In this document: in pieces, positions 34,024 through 41,819 of the stretch
How positions within the stretch are numbered: position 1 is the first letter of the stretch
How the letters are laid out: each line of letters begins with the position of its first letter
Origin: Streptomyces plumbidurans
GTDB taxonomy: Bacteria > Actinomycetota > Actinomycetes > Streptomycetales > Streptomycetaceae
Assembly: GCF_019857225.1 (NCBI RefSeq)
Contig: NZ_JAFJSY010000028.1
Coordinates: 79,761 to 143,760 of the forward strand
DNA: 64,000 bases
Direction: 5' to 3'
Position numbers and translations under genes: made by a program
The notes under the pieces: model-generated
Databases searched by the model: none
What the model saw: only the letters and a program-made list of their open reading frames with translations
What the model was told of the DNA's origin: nothing

Positions 34024-34904
34024 CCCTTCACCGCCCCCGCACTGAATCCGGTGATCAGCCACTTCTGGATGAAGGCGAACACGATCACGACGGGTACGGC
34101 CGCGATGATGCCGCCCGCGGCGAGCGCGCCGAGGTCGACGCTGTCCGCGCTCATCAGGGTGTTGAGGCCGACCGGGATGGTCTGCTTGCCCTGGTCGCTC
34201 AGGAACATCAGGGCGAACAGGAAGTGGTTCCAGGCGTGCACGAAGGCGAAGGAGCCGACCGCGATCAACCCGGGCCGCAGCAGCGGCAGTACGACGATGC
34301 GGAAGGCGGTGAACCGGTTGCAGCCGTCGACCCAGGCGGCCTCCTCCAGCGAGGCCGGCACGTTCCGGATGAACCCGCTGATCAGGATCATCGACAGCGG
34401 CAGCTGGAAGACGGTCTCGGCGATGATGACGCTGCCCAGGGAGTTGATCATCTGCAGCTTGGCGAAGATCTCGAACAGCGGCACCAGGAGCAGCGCGCCC
34501 GGCACGAACTGGGTGCAGAGCAGGGCCAGCATGAAGGCCTTCTTGACCCGGAAGTCGAACCGGGCGAGGGCGTAGCCGCCGGCCAGGGCGACCAGCGTCG
34601 TCATCACCAGGGTCGCGATGCCGACCAGCACGCTGTTCTGGAAGAAGGTGGCGAAGGCACGGTCGTTCCAGACCTTGTCGAAGTGGTCGAGGGTCATCGG
34701 CCAGGGCACGAGGGAGGTCGAGCCGGCCGGGCGCAGCGCGAACAGCAGGATCCAGTAGAAGGGGACGAGGGTGAAGAGCAGATAGAGGGTGAGCGGTACG
34801 TAGATGTGCCAGCGGGGGACCTCGTCCCAGGCGCGGCGCTTCCTTCTCGGCCGGGCGGGCTCGGACGTCACGCGGTCCGGCACGGGAGCGATCTCGGTGA
34901 TCAC
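34020..34904 (-). CDS. ABC sugar permease (MalG type)
   Basis: A 294-aa inner-membrane permease with six predicted spans. The EAA loop contacting the ATPase is EEAAWVDGCNRFTAFRIVVLP. The N-terminus begins with a basic stretch (RPRRKRRAWDEVPRWHIYVP). It is the partner of the MalF-type gene, whose stop overlaps its GTG start by 4 bp (GTGA). Substrate is inferred from context to be a pectin- or hemicellulose-derived oligosaccharide. Confidence 0.92.
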   Translation of the reverse strand: MITEIAPVPDRVTSEPARPRRKRRAWDEVPRWHIYVPLTLYLLFTLVPFYWILLFALRPAGSTSLVPWPMTLDHFDKVWNDRAFATFFQNSVLVGIATLVMTTLVALAGGYALARFDFRVKKAFMLALLCTQFVPGALLLVPLFEIFAKLQMINSLGSVIIAETVFQLPLSMILISGFIRNVPASLEEAAWVDGCNRFTAFRIVVLPLLRPGLIAVGSFAFVHAWNHFLFALMFLSDQGKQTIPVGLNTLMSADSVDLGALAAGGIIAAVPVVIVFAFIQKWLITGFSAGAVKG

Positions 34905-35827
34905 TTCCCCTCACCTCCGAACTTGCTCAGCCGCAGATAGACGATCGAGCAGAAGAGCAGGATCACGAACGCCACCGTGGTCAGGGCGGACGCGTAGCCG
35001 AAGTTGTGAGCGTCGACGCTGGTGTTGGCGACGTAGAGGGGCAGGGTGGTGGTCTCCCCCGCCGGTCCGCCGCCGGTGAGTGTGTAGAGCAGGTCGACGT
35101 TGTTGAACTCCCACACCGCGCGCAGCAGCGTGGACAGGACGATCGCGTCCTTCAGGTGCGGCAGGGTGATGTGCCAGAACTGCTTGAGCCGGCTGGCCCC
35201 GTCGACCTCGGCGGCCTCGTACAGGTCCTTCGAGACGGACTGCAGGTCGGCGAGGATGAGGATCGCGAAGAAGGGGACACCGCGCCACAGGTCGGCGGTG
35301 ATCGCCGCCGGGAAGACGGTGGAGGTGTCCGACAGCCAGCTGGTGCCGTACGAGCCGATGCCCATGTCCGCGAGGTAACGGGTGATGCCCGTCTGGGAGT
35401 TGTAGAGCAGCACCCAGATCGCCGAGGTCAGCACGCCGGAGACGGCCCACGGGGAGAAGACGAGCGCGCGGCCCACCGCCCGGCCGACGAAGCTCTGGTT
35501 GACGATCAGTGCGAGCGCGAGGCCGAAGAGCAGCTGCAGACCGACTTCGACGAAGACCCAATTGGCGCTGAAGGTCAGCGTGTCCCAGAACTGCGGGTCC
35601 TTGGTGAAGATCTGGACGAAGTTGTCGAAGCCCGCGAAGCCGTTCCGCCACGGCTTGGTGGGGTTGTAGTTCTGCAGGCTGTAGTAGAAGACGCTGATGA
35701 CCGGGTAGGCGATGAAGCCCAGCATGAGCAGGGCCGCCGGTGCGATCAGCAGGTACGGGAGCCTGCGCGGTGTGGCGGAGGCACGGCGCCGCCGGGGTGG
35801 TTTCACCACGGCTGCGGCTTGGGCCAT
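34901..35827 (-). CDS. ABC sugar permease (MalF type)
   Basis: A 308-aa permease. LPYLLIAPAALLMLGFIAYP is the first span and LYEAAEVDGASRLKQFWHITLP the EAA loop. I choose the ATG at 35827 with GGAGA upstream; the frame open to 35896 crosses the operator site. It is the first transport gene after a 104-bp gap that holds a LacI-type palindrome, so it may have its own promoter within the larger locus. Confidence 0.92.
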   Translation of the reverse strand: MAQAAAVVKPPRRRRASATPRRLPYLLIAPAALLMLGFIAYPVISVFYYSLQNYNPTKPWRNGFAGFDNFVQIFTKDPQFWDTLTFSANWVFVEVGLQLLFGLALALIVNQSFVGRAVGRALVFSPWAVSGVLTSAIWVLLYNSQTGITRYLADMGIGSYGTSWLSDTSTVFPAAITADLWRGVPFFAILILADLQSVSKDLYEAAEVDGASRLKQFWHITLPHLKDAIVLSTLLRAVWEFNNVDLLYTLTGGGPAGETTTLPLYVANTSVDAHNFGYASALTTVAFVILLFCSIVYLRLSKFGGEGK

Positions 35828-35879
35828 GACAGGTCTCCGTTCTCGGTGCGTCGTGCGTGCGGCTTGCTCCGGTGGTGCA

Positions 35880-35891
35880 GGAAGCGCTTTC
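35880..35891. promoter_or_regulatory. LacI-type operator candidate before the ABC genes
   Basis: GGAAGCGCTTTC contains the 8-bp palindrome AAGCGCTT with the flanks typical of LacI/GalR-family operators. It lies 53 bp upstream of the MalF-type start. No LacI regulator is encoded in the window. Confidence 0.5.
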
Positions 35892-35931
35892 TTCACGGGT
35901 GTGGCGATGCGAGGTTCTGCTGCTGAAGGAG

Positions 35932-37653
35932 TCAGCCGGCGTACGGGTCCGCGACCTTGCCCTTGCGGGCCAGGAACTCGAAGTCGCAGCCGGTGTCGGC
36001 CTGGGTGATCTGTTCGTTGTAGAGGGCGCCGTAGCCGCGCTCGTAACGGGTGGGCGGCGGTGTCCAGTCGGCCCTGCGCCGCTCCAGCTCCGCGTCGTCC
36101 ACGTGGAGGTGGAGGGAGCGTGCCTGGACGTCGAGGGTGATGAGGTCCCCGGTGTGTACGAGGGCCAGCGGTCCGCCGACGTACGACTCGGGCGCGACGT
36201 GCAGCACGCAGGTGCCGTAACTCGTGCCGCTCATCCGGGCGTCGGAGATCCGCACCATGTCCCGCACGCCCTGCTTGAGCAGGTGGTCGGGGATGGGCAG
36301 CATGCCGTACTCGGGCATGCCGGGGCCGCCCTTGGGCCCGGCGCCCCGCAGCACCAGCACGCTGTCGGCGGTGATGTTCAACTCCGGGTCGTCGATGGTG
36401 CGTTGCATGGTCCGGTAGTCGTCGAAGACGACCGCGGGACCGGTGTGCTCGAGCAGGTGCGGCTCGGCCGCGATGTGCTTGATGACGGCGCCGTCCGGGC
36501 AGAGGTTGCCGCGCAGGACGGCGACCCCGCCCTCGGCGGCGACCGGGTTCTCGCGGGTGCGGATGACGTCGTCGTGGTGGACGACCGCGCCCTCGATCTG
36601 CTCTCCCAGCGTGCCGTTCACGGTCGGCCGGTCCAGGTGCAGCAGGTCGGTGATCCGGGAGAGGAACGCTGGCAGGCCGCCGGCGAAGTGGAAGTCCTCC
36701 ATGAGGTACGTCCGTCCGCCCGGCCGCACGTTCGCCAGCACCGGCACGGTGCGCGCGATGCGGTCGAAGTCGTCGAGGGTGAGCGGCACTTGGCAGCGCC
36801 CCGCCATGGCGATCAGATGGATGACCGCGTTGGTGGAGCCGCCGAGCCCGAGCACGGTGGTGACGGCGTCCTCGAAGGCCTCGCGGGTGAGGATGCGCGA
36901 GGGCGTGAGGCCGCTCCAGGCCAGTTCGACGGCGCGGCGCCCGGAGGCGGCGGCCATCCGCTCGTGCCCGGAGTCGACGGCGGGGATCGAGGAGGCGCCC
37001 GGCAGCGTCATGCCGAGGGCCTCGGCCGCCGCGGTCATCGTGGACGCCGTGCCCATCGTCATGCAGTGACCCGGCGAGCGCGCCAACCCGCCCTGCAGCT
37101 CGCGCAGTTCACAGTCGGTCAGGTTGCCCGCGCGATGCTCGTCCCAGTACTTCCACATGTCGGTGCCGGAACCGAGGGTCTCGCCGCGCCAGTGCCCCGG
37201 CAGCATCGGCCCCGCGGGCATGAACAGGGACGGCACGTCGGCCGAGGCCGCGCCCATGAGCAGCGCGGGCGTCGACTTGTCGCAGCCGCCGAGCAGCACC
37301 GCCGCGTCGACGGGGTACGAGCGCAGCAGCTCCTCCGTCTCCATGGCGAGCAGGTTGCGGTAGAGCATCGGGGTCGGCTTCTGGTACGTCTCCGAGAGCG
37401 TGGCGACCGGGAATTCGAGCGGGAAGCCCCCGGCCTGCCACACCCCGCGCTTGACCGCCTCGGCGCGCTCGCGCAGATGGACGTGGCAGGGGTTGATGTC
37501 GGACCAGGTGTTGAGGACGGCGATCACGGGGCGGCCCTGGTACTCCTCGTCCTCGTAACCCAGCTGGCGCATACGGGCGTTGTGCGACCAGGTGCGCAAC
37601 TGGCCCTCGGTGCCGTACCACTGGTGGCTTCTGAGCTCTTCGGGTGACTTCAT
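35932..37653 (-). CDS. IlvD/Edd-family sugar-acid dehydratase
   Basis: A 573-aa iron-sulfur dehydratase. Cluster cysteines are in SDINPCHVH, LLGGCDKSTPALLMG and RSPGHCMTMG. Its length and features place it with aldonate/aldarate dehydratases (arabonate, xylonate, galactonate type) rather than branched-chain DHAD. Together with the DHDPS-like gene it overlaps by 4 bp (ATGA), it would turn an aldonate into 2-oxoglutarate semialdehyde, the substrate of the dehydrogenase at 12.7 kb. Galactarate is an alternative substrate that would close the uronate route. The start at 37653 is set by the overlap. Confidence 0.85.
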   Translation of the reverse strand: MKSPEELRSHQWYGTEGQLRTWSHNARMRQLGYEDEEYQGRPVIAVLNTWSDINPCHVHLRERAEAVKRGVWQAGGFPLEFPVATLSETYQKPTPMLYRNLLAMETEELLRSYPVDAAVLLGGCDKSTPALLMGAASADVPSLFMPAGPMLPGHWRGETLGSGTDMWKYWDEHRAGNLTDCELRELQGGLARSPGHCMTMGTASTMTAAAEALGMTLPGASSIPAVDSGHERMAAASGRRAVELAWSGLTPSRILTREAFEDAVTTVLGLGGSTNAVIHLIAMAGRCQVPLTLDDFDRIARTVPVLANVRPGGRTYLMEDFHFAGGLPAFLSRITDLLHLDRPTVNGTLGEQIEGAVVHHDDVIRTRENPVAAEGGVAVLRGNLCPDGAVIKHIAAEPHLLEHTGPAVVFDDYRTMQRTIDDPELNITADSVLVLRGAGPKGGPGMPEYGMLPIPDHLLKQGVRDMVRISDARMSGTSYGTCVLHVAPESYVGGPLALVHTGDLITLDVQARSLHLHVDDAELERRRADWTPPPTRYERGYGALYNEQITQADTGCDFEFLARKGKVADPYAG

Positions 37654-38561
37654 ATCGACCACCCCGCGGCTATCGCGGCGACCTCGGCGCGCTTGCTCTC
37701 CGGCAGCGGCTTGCTCGGCGGACGGACCTCGCGGCGGCACAGGCCGAGGGAGGCGAGGGCCTCCTTGACGACGGTGACGTTGTCGGCGGAGCCGTTCGCC
37801 GCCCGCAGCTCCTCGAAGCGGCGGATCTGCTCCCAGACCTTCATGGCGGCCGGGTAGTCGCCGGATCGAAGCGCTTCGATCATGTTCAGCGAGACGGACG
37901 GGGCGACGTTCACCAGCCCCGAGGTGAAGCCGGTGGCGCCCGCCGAGAAGTAGGAAGGGGCGTACGGCTCGGCGAGACCGGCGACCCAGACGAACCGGTC
38001 CAGGCCCGCGTCCCGCGCGAAGGCGGCGAACTTGGCGGCGTCCGGAACGGCGTACTTGACCCCGATCACGTTCGGACAGGCGTCGGCGAGCTGGGCGAGC
38101 CGGGCGCCGGTGAGCTGGGCGTTGCGGATGTACGGGACGACGCCCAGATCCGGGACGGACTCGGCGATCGCGCGGTGATAGTCGACCCAGCCGGCCTGGG
38201 AGACGTACGGGTGCACGGGCTGATGGACCATCACCATCCGGGCGCCGTGCTCGCGGGCGTGCCGGGCGGATTCGACGGCGGTCGGCACGTCGAGACCGAC
38301 ACCGGCCAGGACCACGGCCCGGTCCCCCGCCTCGTCGAGCGTCAGCTCGGTGACCAGGCGGCGCTCCTCGGGGGTCAGGGCGTAGAACTCACCGGTGTTG
38401 CCGTTCGGGGTGAGGGTGGTGACGCCGCCGTCCAGCAGCCGGCGCAGCAGGGCCCGGTGGACGTCCTGGTCGACGGTGCCGTCCTCGGCGAACGGGGTCA
38501 CCGGGATCGCCACCACGTCGGCCAGGGCCGCCCGCTGGGTCTCGAACGCCGCGCTGCTCAT
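37650..38561 (-). CDS. DHDPS/NAL-family 2-keto-3-deoxy acid dehydratase or aldolase
   Basis: A 303-aa class I (Schiff-base) enzyme. VVAIPVTPFAEDGTVD opens the barrel, NGNTGEFYAL is the carboxylate-binding GxxGE loop, Y144 is in VVPYIRNAQ and K169 in NVIGVKYAVPD. The partner dehydratase downstream suggests a 2-keto-3-deoxy-L-arabonate or related dehydratase, but an aldolase cannot be excluded. It overlaps both neighbours by 4 bp. Its coding sequence holds a perfect 18-bp palindrome at 37864-37881. Confidence 0.82.
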   Translation of the reverse strand: MSSAAFETQRAALADVVAIPVTPFAEDGTVDQDVHRALLRRLLDGGVTTLTPNGNTGEFYALTPEERRLVTELTLDEAGDRAVVLAGVGLDVPTAVESARHAREHGARMVMVHQPVHPYVSQAGWVDYHRAIAESVPDLGVVPYIRNAQLTGARLAQLADACPNVIGVKYAVPDAAKFAAFARDAGLDRFVWVAGLAEPYAPSYFSAGATGFTSGLVNVAPSVSLNMIEALRSGDYPAAMKVWEQIRRFEELRAANGSADNVTVVKEALASLGLCRREVRPPSKPLPESKRAEVAAIAAGWSI

Positions 38562-39214
38562 TTCCGACCTTCCTCTGCCTGGGCCTCGGGGAACGCTCGC
38601 CGCACGAAGGACGCGATGTGCGCGTGCAGGGCACGGGCAGCGCCGTCCGCGTCGCCGTCGAGGGCGAGCCGCAGGATCTCGCGGTGCTCGCCCGCCTCCC
38701 GCTCCCAGGACGGGTCGGCGGCCCAGGCCACGGCGGAGACCAGGGCGGCCTGGTCACGGACCTCGTCGAGCATCCGGCCGAGCAGCGGGTTGCCGCACGG
38801 CAGGTAGAGCGCGCGGTGGAACTCCCGGTTGGCGAGGGAGCGTTCGGCGGTGTCGGCCGCTTCGTCGGCCCGGGTCAGGGCGTCGCGCGCGGCGTCGAGC
38901 GAGGCACCTCGCCCGACCGCCCGCCGCAGCGCCTCCGGTTCGAGCAGCAGCCGTACGTCGTAGACCTCGCGCGCCATGTCCGCGTCCACCATGCGCACCG
39001 TGACGCCCTTGTACTGGCTCATCACCACAAGCCCGGTCCCGGCCAGGGTCTTGAGCGCCTCGCGCACGGGGGTCTTGGACACCCCGAACTGCGCGGCGAG
39101 GTCGGTCTCGACCAGGGCCTGCCCGGGCGTCAACTGCCCGGTGAGGATGCGGTGTTTGATCGCGTCCAGCACATATTGCGTGCGGGACGGGATCGGCAGG
39201 GGCACAGAGGTCAT
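38558..39214 (-). CDS. GntR/FadR-family regulator (FCD domain)
   Basis: A 218-aa repressor. The winged helix is IKHRILTGQLTPGQALVET with the recognition helix in GVSKTPVREALKTL. The FCD effector domain has the metal-binding histidines in NREFHRALY, EHREIL and HAHIASF. FCD regulators commonly bind sugar acids. It heads the locus and is coupled (ATGA) to the dehydratase genes it presumably represses. The ATG at 39214 is used; the frame open to 39274 overlaps the operator. Confidence 0.88.
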   Translation of the reverse strand: MTSVPLPIPSRTQYVLDAIKHRILTGQLTPGQALVETDLAAQFGVSKTPVREALKTLAGTGLVVMSQYKGVTVRMVDADMAREVYDVRLLLEPEALRRAVGRGASLDAARDALTRADEAADTAERSLANREFHRALYLPCGNPLLGRMLDEVRDQAALVSAVAWAADPSWEREAGEHREILRLALDGDADGAARALHAHIASFVRRAFPEAQAEEGRK

Positions 39215-39270
39215 GCGCGCCTCTCGGAAGTCACGTGAGATCTGGGGCATCCGATCTCGCGTATCGCGTC

Positions 39271-39330
39271 TCATATATGACGTACGAAGTACGACGCGAT
39301 GAAGGTAAGAGGGGGCGCGGTGTCCGTCAA
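39271..39330 (-). promoter_or_regulatory. Promoter and operators of the pectin/sugar-acid operon
   Basis: On the minus strand TTGACG (-35, plus 39325-39330) lies 17 bp from TACCTT (-10, 39302-39307). Just downstream are two palindromes, CGTAC-GAA-GTACG (39281-39293) and TCATATATGA (39271-39280), where a repressor would block initiation. The GntR gene that follows is the obvious candidate, giving autoregulation. Confidence 0.7.
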
Positions 39331-39350
39331 CGGTTCTGACAAAAGAAGTT

Positions 39351-39944
39351 TCAGCGCTCCGGGCGCCAGTCCGGTGTCCGTCCGCTCAGTCCTACCGCCC
39401 GGTCGAGCAGCCCCGCGTCGGACGGAACCGGTACGACGGGACCGAAGATGCTGCCGCGGCTCGGGTCGTCGGCCGCGGCGAGGAGGAAGTCGTGGCACAT
39501 CCGCAGGGCGGCCGGGTCGGGGTCGTAGTCCTGGCCGGTGGCGCGGGCGAGGTCCCAGCCGTGGATCACCAGTTCGTCGGTGGCTACGGCGGCCGCGACC
39601 GCGCCCGGCAGGTCGACGCCGCCGGCGCGGGTCATGCCGGTCCAGGCGGCGGGGTCGCGCCAGGCCTCGGCGAGTTCGTCGAGGACCTTGGGCAGCTCCT
39701 CGCGCCAGCCGGGGGCGAGTCCGGGCACGGCGGCGGGGTCCGGGGCGGTGTCGGTCGTGCCGCCCAGGTCCTTCCGGGCGGCGTCGCGGAAGGCGACGGT
39801 CAGGCCGAGGACATGGCCCAGCATGCCCTGCACGGGGTAGTCAGGGCAGGGCGTCGGACCCGTCAGGTGCTCCTCGCGCACCCCCTGGGCAAGCCTCGCG
39901 ATGACCCGCGTCTGCGGTCCGAGGTCGAGTGTCGTGTCGGTCAT
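39351..39944 (-). CDS. TIGR03086-family metal-binding protein
   Basis: A 197-aa protein of the mycothiol maleylpyruvate isomerase-like (DinB fold) family TIGR03086. Signatures are TPCPDYPVQGMLGHVLGL, where H44 is a likely metal ligand, and ATDELVIHGWDLARATGQ with a second histidine. Such proteins are thiol- or metal-dependent enzymes of unknown substrate. The ATG at 39944 has AAGGAG upstream. It is preceded by a tandem 10-bp repeat. Confidence 0.82.
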   Translation of the reverse strand: MTDTTLDLGPQTRVIARLAQGVREEHLTGPTPCPDYPVQGMLGHVLGLTVAFRDAARKDLGGTTDTAPDPAAVPGLAPGWREELPKVLDELAEAWRDPAAWTGMTRAGGVDLPGAVAAAVATDELVIHGWDLARATGQDYDPDPAALRMCHDFLLAAADDPSRGSIFGPVVPVPSDAGLLDRAVGLSGRTPDWRPER

Positions 39945-39964
39945 CCGCTGCTCCTTGTGGTCCG

Positions 39965-40005
39965 GGTTCTCGAAGGTTCTCGAAGGTTCTCGAATGGTTC
40001 TCCAA
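39965..40005. repeat. Tandem 10-bp repeat GGTTCTCGAA
   Basis: Three perfect abutting copies (39965-39994) and a fourth with one inserted T and one substitution (39996-40005). It is in the promoter region of the TIGR03086 gene on the minus strand. The 10-bp period equals one DNA turn, as expected of a cooperative binding array. Confidence 0.75.
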
Positions 40006-40032
40006 GGGTTGGACCGTTCCGGGACGCAAAAC

Positions 40033-40440
40033 TCATCGCACCCCGGGTTCAGGGCGTACGGTGCGCAGCAGCTCGGCCGGTGTGCGGCCGCCGCCCAGGC
40101 ACCACAGGGCGATCACCGGGTCGCAGATCGCGCAACCCAGCGAGGAGCCGTGGGCGAAGGGGATGATCGGGTTGCCCTTGACGTGGTGCACGACGTCCCA
40201 CGCGGTGTGCATCAGCCAGCCGATGCCGACGAAGGTCCAGGAGTCCAGGCCCCGGTAGGCGACATAGGTGGCCACCGCGGTGAAGGCGAACTCCCAGCCG
40301 CCGAGGCCGCCGCCGCTGAGATAGGCGGCGCCCGCCCCGCCGACCATGACGGCGTTGAGCCTGCGCCGGTGCGGCTCGCGGACCAGGCACATCAGCAGGA
40401 CGTAGAGGAGGCCGATGAAGATCGGGGCGACGTAGTTCAT
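40033..40440 (-). CDS. DUF6010 small membrane protein
   Basis: A 135-aa hydrophobic protein with about four membrane segments. MNYVAPIFIGLLYVLLMCLV, GGGLGGWEFAFTAVATYVAY and GWLMHTAWDVVHHVKGNP are characteristic of the DUF6010 family, and CAICDPVIALWCLGGG is near the end. Conserved His and Cys residues might bind a metal. The function is unknown. It is divergent from the MFS exporter gene. Confidence 0.8.
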   Translation of the reverse strand: MNYVAPIFIGLLYVLLMCLVREPHRRRLNAVMVGGAGAAYLSGGGLGGWEFAFTAVATYVAYRGLDSWTFVGIGWLMHTAWDVVHHVKGNPIIPFAHGSSLGCAICDPVIALWCLGGGRTPAELLRTVRPEPGVR

Positions 40441-40571
40441 GGTGCCGACGCTAGGGCGGCGGCGAAGGGCGTCCCATGGGGATTACCGACAGCTTCCCAC
40501 GGGTTTCCGCCGCCTTTCTAAGGCAGTTGCCCCATGCCTGAGCGGGGGACTTAGACCCACGATGGCCAGGC

Positions 40572-41819
40572 ATGACGACATCGCTATCGACACCGGCATG
40601 GGCGGTGGTGCGCGTCCTGCGGGACCGCAACGCGGGGCTGTATCTCGTGGGCGTGGTGGTCTCCGGCTTCGGGACGTCGGCGCTGTGGCTGGCGTCGGGC
40701 GTGTGGGTCAAGGACCTGACCGGCTCGAACGGCCTCGCGGCGCTGTGCCTGCTGGCCATGTGGACGCCCACGCTCGCCGGGCCCCTGCTCGGCACCCTCG
40801 CCGACCGCGTGCGCCGCAAGCCCCTGCTGATCGGCACGAACCTGCTGCTGGCCGCCCTCCTGCTCACCCTCTTCACGGTCGACTCCCCCGGCCGTCTCTG
40901 GCTGCTCTACGCGGTCCTGTTCGTCTACGGCGCCGTGGGCGTCGTCGAGGACGCGGCCGAGTCGGCCCTGGTCGCCACCGCGGTCGACCGGTCCCTGCTC
41001 GGCGACTTCAACGGGCTGCGCATGACGGCGACCGAGGGCATGAAGCTGGTGGCGCCGCTCGCGGGGGCGGGTCTGTACGCGGCCTGCGGCGGCCCGGGGG
41101 TGGCGCTGCTGGACTCGGTCACCTTCGTGCTGGCCGCGGGGGTCTGCACGCTGCTGCGGGTCCGCGAGGACAGGACGGCGCCGCCCACGACCGGCTGGTG
41201 GGAGCGGACGGCCGAGGGCACGCGCTTCTTGTGGGCCCACACCCGGCTGCGGCCGCTGGTCCTGGCGGGCGGCGCCACGATGCTCTGCGCGGGCCTGAGC
41301 GGCTCGCTGCTCTACGCCGTCGTCGACGGCCTCGGGCACGCCCCCGCCTACGCCGGTGTGCTGTACGCCGTCCAGGGCGCCGGTTCTGTCGTGCTGGGAC
41401 TGACCTCGGGCACCGGGCTGCGCCTGCTGGGCGGCCGCCGGTTCGCGGCGTTCGGGATCGCCCTGACGGCGTGCGCGGTGGCGGGACGGGCGGTGCAGTC
41501 CGACGCGGTGGCCCTCGCCTGCAGCGCGGCGAGCGGAATCGGGCTGCCGTGCGTGCTGATCGCGGCGATGACGGCCGTACAGCGCGAGACCCCGACCGCC
41601 CTGCTCGGCCGCACGGCCGCCACGGCCAACACCCTGATGTTCACACCGAACGTGATCGGTCTGGCGGTGGGCGCGGCGCTGGTCGAACTGGTCGACTACC
41701 GCCTGCTGCTGACAGCCCTGGGCACGGCGCTGCTGGGGACGGCCGCGGCCCTGGTCCAGAGCCGCGCGAGCGCCTCCCGCACCACCGACAGATCGCCGTC
41801 CGACGCCAACCCCGCGTGA
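40572..41819 (+). CDS. MFS transporter (MFS_3 type exporter)
   Basis: A 415-aa 12-helix major facilitator protein of the enterobactin exporter-like MFS_3 group. GTLADRVRRKPLLIGTNLLLA holds the loop 2-3 motif and AAESALVATAVDRSLLGDFNG the next conserved region. It probably exports a small molecule or drug. The ribosome site is weak. Its last 124 bp overlap the convergent minus-strand gene, which is long for two real genes. Confidence 0.82.
   Translation: MTTSLSTPAWAVVRVLRDRNAGLYLVGVVVSGFGTSALWLASGVWVKDLTGSNGLAALCLLAMWTPTLAGPLLGTLADRVRRKPLLIGTNLLLAALLLTLFTVDSPGRLWLLYAVLFVYGAVGVVEDAAESALVATAVDRSLLGDFNGLRMTATEGMKLVAPLAGAGLYAACGGPGVALLDSVTFVLAAGVCTLLRVREDRTAPPTTGWWERTAEGTRFLWAHTRLRPLVLAGGATMLCAGLSGSLLYAVVDGLGHAPAYAGVLYAVQGAGSVVLGLTSGTGLRLLGGRRFAAFGIALTACAVAGRAVQSDAVALACSAASGIGLPCVLIAAMTAVQRETPTALLGRTAATANTLMFTPNVIGLAVGAALVELVDYRLLLTALGTALLGTAAALVQSRASASRTTDRSPSDANPA

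Noticed and set aside
35932..37653. Branched-chain dihydroxy-acid dehydratase (ilvD)
   Set aside because: The gene is in a sugar operon beside a DHDPS-like partner and a GntR regulator, which fits the sugar-acid branch of the IlvD/Edd family.
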